From CBFGRU01 sp965651255 (GTDB taxonomy: Bacteria; Planctomycetota; Phycisphaerae; Phycisphaerales; SM1A02): a DNA stretch of 15,678 bases. The position numbers and the translations under genes were made by a program. Under the pieces are notes generated by a model. The model searched no databases and was not told the origin of the DNA. It worked only from the letters and a program-made list of their open reading frames with translations. Positions 1 to 6,406 of the stretch are shown here, one piece after another (the first letter of the stretch is position 1; the number at the start of each line of letters is the position of its first letter). The stretch is from assembly GCA_965651255.1 (NCBI GenBank), contig CBFGRU010000046.1, positions 1-15,678 on the forward strand, read 5' to 3'.

Positions 1-370
1 GAATGGCGGGAGCTACCCGCCGCCAGCATAATAGCAGCCCTGCCGGGCCGTCCGTCGTGCCGAGCGAATCGAAGTCGTCCAGATCGCCGCCGTCGAGACT
101 GAACGCGCTCCCGTTCCACGCGCACGAGTTGCTCACGTAGTCCACCGTGCCCTCGCACCCGGTCGGGAGCGTGATCGGTGAGCCGGAGTCGAAGCAGGTA
201 TTCTCAACATCGGGAATGCTCGCCGTCTCCCAATCCATGCCCTGCTGCGTGAGAAGATACGATGATGGTCCCGTCGCGCAGAAGGCAACCGCCGGGCATT
301 CGTCCGCGTGTTCGTCGCCGTTGTCGCAGCAGCACCGCGCGAGCATGATCATCATTCCGGTCGATGGCAT
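1..370 (-). CDS. Cysteine-rich hypothetical protein, 5' part only (runs off left edge)
   Basis: An open frame runs without a stop from an ATG at 370 to the left edge, giving about 123 codons with the C-terminus missing. The start is supported by a purine-rich GGAAGGGG (minus strand, 378-385) seven bases upstream. The protein begins MPSTGMMIMLARCCCDNGDE and has nine cysteines in 123 residues, three of them consecutive (residues 13-15), with others spaced along an acidic, Gly/Ser-rich sequence. The first residues are mildly hydrophobic but I see no convincing signal peptide or lipobox. Codons look richer in G/C at the third position than those of the neighbouring helicase genes, judged by eye. 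I do not recognise the family. The triple Cys could bind metal or be lipid-modified or disulphide-bonded, but nothing visible decides this. It sits beside a tRNA fragment, so it may belong to an integrated element. That a gene is present is fairly likely; its function is unknown. Confidence 0.55.
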   Translation of the reverse strand, partial: MPSTGMMIMLARCCCDNGDEHADECPAVAFCATGPSSYLLTQQGMDWETASIPDVENTCFDSGSPITLPTGCEGTVDYVSNSCAWNGSAFSLDGGDLDDFDSLGTTDGPAGLLLCWRRVAPAI

Positions 371-504
371 TGGTCCACCCCTTCCGTTCCCACGGGATTC
401 CCACTGCGCGCGGGTTCGCCTGCCTTCATCCGAAGTTCATCGAACCGCGTTCTAGGTTGTTTGAAGTGCGATGCCGCCTCTAATATCGCGGAATCGCGGC
501 GTTG

Positions 505-553
505 GACCGGTCTTCGGAACCGAGGGTTGCAGGTTCGAATCCTGCCGCGCGTA
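505..553 (+). pseudogene. 3' half of a tRNA-Arg (anticodon TCG), no 5' half; possible attachment site
   Basis: The sequence reads as the anticodon arm through the 3' acceptor strand of a tRNA-Arg. There is a stem CCGGT/ACCGA (507-511 and 519-523) with its outermost pair mismatched, and a loop CTTCGGA giving anticodon TCG. A five-base variable region follows, then a perfect T-arm with stem GCAGG (529-533), loop TTCGAAT (534-540) and CCTGC (541-545). The 3' acceptor strand is CGCGCGT (546-552), followed by A. No complementary ACGCGCG and no D-arm are found in the preceding 150 bases, so it is not a complete tRNA. Tyrosine-recombinase integration into tRNA genes commonly leaves such a 3' fragment at the far end of the element, which here would lie to the left. 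The flank 371-504 holds no other gene I can support. Confidence 0.55.
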
Positions 554-595
554 TTGATGAGTGATTGATGGCGGCGAAAGAAACGTGCGGCCGAA

Positions 596-624
596 TTGCT
601 CTTTCGATACGGTGTCTATACGGT
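596..624 (+). promoter_or_regulatory. Possible recQ promoter giving a leaderless or near-leaderless transcript
   Basis: TTGCTC (596-601) and TACGGT (619-624) are separated by 17 bases, and the last base of TACGGT lies six bases before the preferred recQ ATG at 631. That is the distance expected between a -10 box and the first transcribed base. The -10 matches only the TAnnnT pattern, so this is weak and rests on spacing. Confidence 0.25.
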
Positions 625-630
625 GGTCGC

Positions 631-2850
631 ATGAATGACGATCCTTCGGCGTCCGTGCTGACGTTACCGAGTGAACAGGCCGTTCTCCGGGCGTTGAATC
701 ACTATTGGGGATATGCGGGTCTGCGCCCGTTGCAGGCCGAAGCGATTGCCGCTGAGCTTGCGGGTCGTGATTCCGTGGTCGTCATGCCCACCGGCGGAGG
801 CAAGTCGATCTGCTACCAGGTTCCGCCAGTCGTCACGGACCGGCTGGATGTGGTGGTCTCGCCGTTGATCTCGTTGATGAAGGATCAGGTGGATGGGCTG
901 AGGCAGAATGGATACCCCGCAGCCGCACTGCACAGCGCGCTTTCACCGGAGGAGAAGCAGTCGCTTCGCGATGAGCTGCGCGCCGGTGCGATTCGACTGC
1001 TCTTTGTTTCACCGGAACGTCTGGCTGACTTGCGTTTTGTTGCGTACCTTCAGCGCTGCGGTGTTCGCGCCTTCGCGATTGATGAAGCGCACTGCATCAG
1101 CCAGTGGGGCCACGACTTTCGACCGGAGTATCGGCGGTTGGCGGAGCTGAGGCGATCGTTTCCCGAAGCCAGCTTGCACGCCTATACCGCCACCGCGACC
1201 GAACGTGTCCGAAACGACATCGTGCAACAACTGGGATTGCGCGATCCGAGCGTGCTCGTCGGCGGGTTCGATCGGCCGAACCTGACCTACCGCGTGATTC
1301 CCGGTTCGAATCGGCATCAGCAGACACTCGACGTCGTTCGCCGACATCCAGGTGAAGCATGCATTGTGTATTGCCTTTCTCGGCGCGACACCGACGAGAT
1401 GGCGGACTTCCTGAAGTCAGTCGGAATCAAGGCGGCGGCCTACCACGCCGGGATGGAGAAGGATGAGCGAACAACGGTGCAGGATGCGTTTGCGCGAGAG
1501 GAGCTTGATGTCGTGGCCGCGACGGTGGCCTTCGGCATGGGAATCGATCGCAGCAATGTGCGATGTGTGATTCACGCGACGATGCCGAAGTCGATTGAGA
1601 ACTATCAGCAGGAAACCGGCCGTGCCGGCCGCGATGGTCTTGAAGCAGAGTGCGTGATGTTGTACTCGTATGCGGATGTACGGCGATGGGAACGGTTGAT
1701 CACGATGAGCGCGCAGCGGTCGCCGGATGCAGATCGAGTCATTGCCGCCCAGATCGCGTTGCTTCAACAGATGCATGCGTACTGCGACTCTGCGGAGTGT
1801 CGCCATCGCGCACTCACACGGTATTTCGGCCAGCGCTATGAATCTGACAACTGCAAAGCATGCGATGCATGCCTGGATGAGATTCAGATTCTGCCGGACT
1901 CAACGACACTTGCCCGGAAGGTTCTGTCGTGCATCTACCGGCTGCACCAACCCTATGGCGTGAAGTACCTCACGGACGTCTTGCGCGGCAGCCAATCGGG
2001 GGTCATCAGGCAGCGCGGGCATGAACAGCTTTCCACCTACGGAATCCTGGCTGATCTGCCCGAGAAGATAGTGCAGTCACTTATTTTTCAGTTGCTTGAC
2101 CAAGGCCTGATCTCGCGATCGGGCGATGAATGTCCGGTGGTGACCCTGAACGAGGAATCCCACCGAGTGCTGCGAGGTGATCGAGAAGTTAGGTTGTTGG
2201 ATCCGGGACGCGATGTGATTCAGAAGAGCAGTGCGCACACCGAGGGCTGGGAAGGGGTTGATCGTGCACTTTTCGAGAAGCTGCGGGCGCTCCGGCGAGA
2301 GCTGGCGCTAGAAGCGAAGGTTCCTGCATATGTCATTTTCACTGACCGGACACTGAGGGAACTGGCAGCGCGTCGGCCGGATTCCGTCCAGGCACTACGT
2401 GCGATCCCGGGTATCGGCGAGAAGAAGCGAACGTCTTACGGTGGACTGTTCATTGATGCCATTCGCACGCATTGCGACGAAGTGAATGCACCGATGAATG
2501 TTGCGACAGATCCGCACGCTTCGAGAACGCGCTCGCGACCGACAAATCATCAGAAGTCAATCGCAATGCAACTGTTCTCCGATGGCGCTTCGATCGACGA
2601 AGTCTGCGCGACTACCGGCAGAGCGGAATCGACCGTTGGACGGTACCTCGAAGACTACATTCGCGAGGTGAAACCGAAATCAATCCGCGCATGGGTTGAT
2701 GATTCAACCGTTAAACGTGTCCTGGATGCGGCATCGACACTGGCCGCCGACCGCCTCGGCCCAATCCACGAGTTTCTTGAAGGTGATGTACCGTTCGCTG
2801 CGATTCGGATCGTCCTGACGCATCACAAAGTGATGCGTGAGTCCACGTGA
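631..2850 (+). CDS. recQ: ATP-dependent DNA helicase RecQ with C-terminal helix-turn-helix extension
   Basis: This is a 3'-5' superfamily 2 helicase that unwinds DNA at stalled forks and recombination intermediates in the cytoplasm. The 739-residue product has the core in order: Walker A PTGGGKS (53-59), DEAH followed by CISQWGHDFRPEY (151-167), TATAT (186-190), and motif VI QETGRAGRDG (327-336). The RecQ zinc-binding cysteines follow at C390, C408, C411 and C414, then a winged-helix RQC region (about 425-520) and an HRDC domain (about 545-615) with a helix-hairpin-helix-like PGIGEKK. Residues 640-735 form an extra helical segment with a helix-turn-helix look (SIDEVCATTGRAESTVGRYL), as in RecQ proteins carrying the HTH_40 domain; E. 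coli RecQ lacks it. The frame stays open back to 565 (TTG, ATG at 568), but those starts abut the tRNA fragment and add an atypical leader, so I prefer ATG 631. It converges on the prepilin-like gene with a 21-base gap. Function is near certain; the start is moderately sure. Confidence 0.96.
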   Translation: MNDDPSASVLTLPSEQAVLRALNHYWGYAGLRPLQAEAIAAELAGRDSVVVMPTGGGKSICYQVPPVVTDRLDVVVSPLISLMKDQVDGLRQNGYPAAALHSALSPEEKQSLRDELRAGAIRLLFVSPERLADLRFVAYLQRCGVRAFAIDEAHCISQWGHDFRPEYRRLAELRRSFPEASLHAYTATATERVRNDIVQQLGLRDPSVLVGGFDRPNLTYRVIPGSNRHQQTLDVVRRHPGEACIVYCLSRRDTDEMADFLKSVGIKAAAYHAGMEKDERTTVQDAFAREELDVVAATVAFGMGIDRSNVRCVIHATMPKSIENYQQETGRAGRDGLEAECVMLYSYADVRRWERLITMSAQRSPDADRVIAAQIALLQQMHAYCDSAECRHRALTRYFGQRYESDNCKACDACLDEIQILPDSTTLARKVLSCIYRLHQPYGVKYLTDVLRGSQSGVIRQRGHEQLSTYGILADLPEKIVQSLIFQLLDQGLISRSGDECPVVTLNEESHRVLRGDREVRLLDPGRDVIQKSSAHTEGWEGVDRALFEKLRALRRELALEAKVPAYVIFTDRTLRELAARRPDSVQALRAIPGIGEKKRTSYGGLFIDAIRTHCDEVNAPMNVATDPHASRTRSRPTNHQKSIAMQLFSDGASIDEVCATTGRAESTVGRYLEDYIREVKPKSIRAWVDDSTVKRVLDAASTLAADRLGPIHEFLEGDVPFAAIRIVLTHHKVMREST

Positions 2851-2853
2851 TCG

Positions 2854-2870
2854 AACAGGAATTCCTTGTT
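2854..2870. terminator. Short palindrome in a convergent gap, weak bidirectional terminator candidate
   Basis: AACAGG-AATT-CCTTGTT is a near-perfect inverted repeat with one bulged base. It fills most of the 21-base gap between the converging recQ and prepilin-like genes. It is AT-rich on both sides but short and without a clear T-run, so its role as a terminator is inferred mainly from position. Confidence 0.25.
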
Positions 2871-2871
2871 A

Positions 2872-3966
2872 TTACTGCTGGCCGAATGTGTCACGACCGA
2901 GGATACCTTCGGTCGTGAAGACATGGTACGAGTTGATCGCAGCGGGATTTCCGCCGTACACGTAATACTCGAAGTATCCGCCCGAACCGAAACACCCCAT
3001 GTCCGGTGCATCAAGCTCATATCCGGATTGGGTGAGGTTTCGCTGACTGGATTGTACTGCTTCGCGCACGCTCATCATGCGCACGTGCCCATCATAGAAG
3101 AGCGTCGCCGGTGTCGAGTCTGCACCCATGTTGAAGAACCATGGCACATCAGTTCCGGGGATGTACTCGGACGGATTGTTCTGCAGCCAATAGTGTTCCA
3201 GAACATGCGTCTTCAGATCCGGATATCGTGCCTGACCGAGATTCGGCGACTTGTGCCCGCCCGCGAGTTGAACTGCACGTTTCGGCCCGGGACCTCCCAC
3301 ACTGAGGGGTTTGCCATACACCTCGGAATTCACCATGGCGGCAATACTGTGGCAGTACGTCGATGCGAACCAGTATGGATTGGTTGCACTTGGATGCGGT
3401 GCCTGCGGACCCGGCCATTGCCCCGGGTCACCAAACCACTGAAAGATTCGCTCATCAATGGTGTAGTCCTTCGGCGCCCAGAAGATCGGATCAAAAGTCT
3501 TGCCGTTGAAGTACTGATTCAATGGTCGTGATTGAAAGTACCGAAAGACTCCCTGGGAACAGTTGCCGGGATACCACATCGGTAACAGGTACAGACTCCA
3601 CCGAGTCTCGTAGTAGTTTCCGAACTGATCAAAACCGACCGGAACACTCGGAATGAGCGATTGATTGCCGGACATTGTGAACTGCGATGGATATCCGCCG
3701 TAGTTGAGCATGCCCGAGAGATCATCCGGAACCAGTGTCCACTGTCTTCCATTCCATTCGCCGGAATAGACGCTGTGCGCCGACCCGAACTGCTTGAGGT
3801 TGGACATGCTCTGAGCAACTTTCGCCGAGTCTCGCGCCTTCCCGATGGCAGGGAGCAGCATGCCCACCAACAATGCGACAATGGCAATGACGACGAGCAG
3901 CTCGATGAGGGTGAATCCTCGTTGATTTCCTGGATGCAGACCGGGAATTCTATTGAGTGCGTTCAT
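2872..3966 (-). CDS. Prepilin-type N-terminal cleavage/methylation domain protein (type II secretion G-like)
   Basis: The 364-residue product starts with a short basic leader and then RGFTLIELLVVIAIVALLVG (16-35). This is the type IV prepilin signature: predicted peptidase cleavage after G17, mature F18, and the +5 glutamate at E22. The hydrophobic helix that follows would anchor the protein in the inner membrane or a pilus-like fibre. The rest is a large globular region rich in Tyr, Trp, Gly and Pro, ending with an Asp-Gly pair near 292 (LFYDGHVRMMS). Such a late DG is common in the big planctomycetal prepilin-like families (DUF1559 and relatives, where an H-X9-DG motif is described). The classical H-X9-DG spacing is not obvious here. 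The frame is open to about 4131, but GGAGGT (minus strand, 3974-3979) eight bases upstream fixes the start at 3966. No pilus or secretion assembly genes lie nearby, so its partners and cargo are unknown. The stretch 3967-4225 upstream holds no gene. Confidence 0.9.
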   Translation of the reverse strand: MNALNRIPGLHPGNQRGFTLIELLVVIAIVALLVGMLLPAIGKARDSAKVAQSMSNLKQFGSAHSVYSGEWNGRQWTLVPDDLSGMLNYGGYPSQFTMSGNQSLIPSVPVGFDQFGNYYETRWSLYLLPMWYPGNCSQGVFRYFQSRPLNQYFNGKTFDPIFWAPKDYTIDERIFQWFGDPGQWPGPQAPHPSATNPYWFASTYCHSIAAMVNSEVYGKPLSVGGPGPKRAVQLAGGHKSPNLGQARYPDLKTHVLEHYWLQNNPSEYIPGTDVPWFFNMGADSTPATLFYDGHVRMMSVREAVQSSQRNLTQSGYELDAPDMGCFGSGGYFEYYVYGGNPAAINSYHVFTTEGILGRDTFGQQ

Positions 3967-3973
3967 GGCCGTG

Positions 3974-3979
3974 ACCTCC
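3974..3979 (-). promoter_or_regulatory. Ribosome binding site GGAGGT fixing the prepilin-like start
   Basis: GGAGGT on the minus strand lies eight bases before the ATG at 3966. It selects this start over in-frame upstream codons, and the resulting leader is the length expected for a prepilin. Confidence 0.75.
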
Positions 3980-4213
3980 GTGGCGAATCGACAGTGAAGA
4001 ACGAAACCAAACGGTGATCGGCGCGGCGTACCCCACGCTGCTACCAGCCCGAGACTATCGAAGTCCCGCCGCTGGTGCAAGTAGTTGTAGGAATTACAGC
4101 AATTCTGCTCGCGGCTTGTTCCATTCTTCACAATGCACCTAGTTCGTTTGCAATCCCGCGTTGCGGGCCGGCTCTCATAGCACTCGAGCGGAAAGATGTG
4201 ATTTCAACCCGCC

Positions 4214-4219
4214 TATCCT
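4214..4219 (+). promoter_or_regulatory. -10-like TATCCT just before recG, possible leaderless start
   Basis: TATCCT ends six bases before the recG ATG, and no Shine-Dalgarno sequence is present. The spacing fits transcription starting at or next to the start codon. The -35 region is poor. The same arrangement occurs before polX. Confidence 0.3.
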
Positions 4220-4225
4220 GACAGC

Positions 4226-6373
4226 ATGACTGCGGACCTGGCTTTGCCGCTGACAACTCCGACCAGCGCCCTGCAGGGTGTTGGCTTGAAGCGCGCTGAG
4301 GCACTGCGAACACTGGGAATTCGATGCCTGTCGGATCTCATTTTGCACATTCCGCTGCGGTATGAAGTTGAGTTGCCGGAACAGGCGATCGGTGATGCGG
4401 ATCGGAAGATCGCAGTCGAACATGGCGCACGGGCCACGACCTCTGTGCGCGGCGAAGTGCTCGTGACACGCATGACGCCGGGGCGTCGCGGGCGATTCGA
4501 AGTGCAGCTTTCCGATGGGACGGGTACAGTCCGCCTGACCTGGTTTAACGCTCCGTGGATGTCACAGCGCATTCATCCTGGAATGCAGCTCGCTGTCTCT
4601 GGCAGAATGAAACGCCACGGAGACCAGTTGCAGATTGTCAATCCGCAGTGGCGAGTGGTTGAGTTGGAGATGCCGTTCGAGCATCCTCAGGCAAAGCTGG
4701 ATCCGATCGACCGCCCACTCCAATCCGATCGCAAGCTGCGCGCCGTGTATCCCGCGAATGAGATGATCTCAAGTCGGATTATCGAGCGTGTCGTGCGCGA
4801 CAATCTTCAAGCTGCATTGCGCGGATTGGATGATCATCTTCCGGAAACTTTCCGTCGCGAACGCGCATTGCCAGAGTTGCGCGAGGCATATCGCATGATT
4901 CACCAGCCCGAAGATGAAGCCGAGGTTGTCCGTGCACAACGCCGGCTCGCCTTCGACGAGCTGTTTCTCCTCCAGTTGGCAGTGATGTTGAAACGGCGCC
5001 AGCGTCGAGAGCAATTGCATGCCGTTTCACTGCCCTGGAACGAGGCCATCGATCGACATATCAGAGCGCGATTGCCATTTTCGTTAACCGCCAGCCAGGA
5101 GATCGTTGTTCGTGAGATTTCGCGTGACCTGACCCAATCTGCGCCGATGAACCGTCTTCTACAAGGTGATGTCGGTGCGGGAAAAACCGCGGTGGCGCTT
5201 TATGCAATGCTCCAGGCCGTAGCAGCGCGTCAGCAGGCGGTCTTGATGGCCCCTACCGAGTTACTCGCCGAACAGCATTTCCAATCGATTCAGTCGATGT
5301 TGCATGGCTCGACAGTTCGACTCATGCTCCTTACCGGTTCGCTCCCTGCGAAAGTACGCCAGACCAGACTGGCCGATATGGCTGCTGGCGACGTGGATAT
5401 CGCCATTGGAACACATGCGTTATTGACCGATGCTGTCCAATTCAACCGCCTGGCGCTCGCGGTGATTGATGAGCAACATCGATTCGGAGTGCATCAACGG
5501 TTGGCCCTGCGGGACAAGGTTAGAGATGTCGTTCCGCACATTCTTGTGATGACTGCGACGCCAATTCCGCGAACTCTCTCGTTGACGATCTTCGGTGACC
5601 TTGATGTATCGATCATTCACGGCCTTCCGCCCGGTCGATCGCCAATCACGACTCGCCACGTGACCGAGCCGCGGCGTATCGAAGTGTACGATTGGGTCTC
5701 ACGAAAACTTGCTGGCGGTGAACAGGCGTACATTGTTCTGCCTGTCATTGACGAATCCGAAGGCGGACTTCGCAGTGTCACAGACACTCTGACCTGGCTG
5801 AAACGCGGCCCATTGTCCAAGTACCGCATCGCAGGTATGCATGGGCGAATAGACCGTGAAGATCGAGAGGCGATCATGCTTGCCTTTCGCGCCGGTGAGA
5901 TTGATGCACTCGTCGCAACCTCCGTGATCGAAGTTGGGGTCGATGTTCCAAATGCGACGATCATGGTCATTGAACATGCTGACCGGTTCGGCCTCGCACA
6001 GTTGCATCAACTGCGAGGCCGCGTCGGCCGGGGTTCTCGTAAGAGCTACTGCATTCTCATTGCAGAACCATCGACCGACGACGGTGCAGCCCGTATCGAG
6101 GCCATCGTCAATTCCACTGATGGTTTTGTTATCGCCGAACGCGATCTTGAGATCCGTGGGCCTGGGGATGTCTTTGGAACTCGACAATCAGGCATCGCGC
6201 CGTTTCGAGTCGCCGTGTTACCGCGCGATGTGAAACTTCTCGAACTGGCACGGCGCGATGCAGCCGCCTGGATCGAGCGGGACCCGGAACTTGCAGACCC
6301 CTCAACAACCCTTCTCAAGCGTCGGTTGCACAAGGCCCATGGCAATCTTCTGGGGCTTGGGGACGTCGCATGA
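4226..6373 (+). CDS. recG: ATP-dependent DNA helicase RecG
   Basis: RecG reverses stalled replication forks and migrates branched DNA such as Holliday junctions and R-loops. The 715-residue protein is close to the usual length of about 690. An N-terminal helical segment has a helix-hairpin-helix-like LQGVGLKRAEAL (16-27). The OB-fold wedge domain follows (about 72-140, with DGTGTVRLTWFN). The helicase core carries GDVGAGKT (314-321), MAPTELLAEQH (341-351), DEQHRFG (415-421), MTATPIPRTL (442-451) and QLRGRVGRG (595-603). The RecG-specific TRG segment is present as RGPGDVFGTRQSG (644-656). No motif residue is missing. The start has no Shine-Dalgarno sequence but is preceded by a -10-like TATCCT. 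polX follows 33 bases downstream on the same strand, so the two could share a transcript, although polX has its own -10-like box. Identification is secure. Confidence 0.97.
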   Translation: MTADLALPLTTPTSALQGVGLKRAEALRTLGIRCLSDLILHIPLRYEVELPEQAIGDADRKIAVEHGARATTSVRGEVLVTRMTPGRRGRFEVQLSDGTGTVRLTWFNAPWMSQRIHPGMQLAVSGRMKRHGDQLQIVNPQWRVVELEMPFEHPQAKLDPIDRPLQSDRKLRAVYPANEMISSRIIERVVRDNLQAALRGLDDHLPETFRRERALPELREAYRMIHQPEDEAEVVRAQRRLAFDELFLLQLAVMLKRRQRREQLHAVSLPWNEAIDRHIRARLPFSLTASQEIVVREISRDLTQSAPMNRLLQGDVGAGKTAVALYAMLQAVAARQQAVLMAPTELLAEQHFQSIQSMLHGSTVRLMLLTGSLPAKVRQTRLADMAAGDVDIAIGTHALLTDAVQFNRLALAVIDEQHRFGVHQRLALRDKVRDVVPHILVMTATPIPRTLSLTIFGDLDVSIIHGLPPGRSPITTRHVTEPRRIEVYDWVSRKLAGGEQAYIVLPVIDESEGGLRSVTDTLTWLKRGPLSKYRIAGMHGRIDREDREAIMLAFRAGEIDALVATSVIEVGVDVPNATIMVIEHADRFGLAQLHQLRGRVGRGSRKSYCILIAEPSTDDGAARIEAIVNSTDGFVIAERDLEIRGPGDVFGTRQSGIAPFRVAVLPRDVKLLELARRDAAAWIERDPELADPSTTLLKRRLHKAHGNLLGLGDVA

Positions 6374-6395
6374 ACCGGTGGCAGTGAGTGGGTCC

Positions 6396-6401
6396 TATCA
6401 T
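6396..6401 (+). promoter_or_regulatory. -10-like TATCAT just before polX, possible leaderless start
   Basis: TATCAT ends five bases before the polX ATG. It sits in a CCTATC(C/A)T context like that before recG, again without a Shine-Dalgarno sequence. No good -35 box is visible, so this is suggestive only. Confidence 0.3.
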
Positions 6402-6406
6402 CGCGC

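Noticed and set aside
430..553. A complete tRNA gene
   Set aside because: I looked for an acceptor strand pairing with CGCGCGT and for a D-arm. The best alternatives pair only 4-5 of 7 acceptor bases and need a 17-base D-loop or seven bases between the D and anticodon stems.
565..630. Longer RecQ N-terminus from TTG 565 or ATG 568
   Set aside because: The extra 21-22 residues do not resemble RecQ, begin 12 bases after the tRNA fragment and have no convincing ribosome binding site. The helicase fold needs nothing before residue 1 of the 631 start.
2866..3531. 221-residue plus-strand open frame
   Set aside because: It is antisense to the well-supported prepilin-like gene and has no recognisable domain or ribosome binding site.
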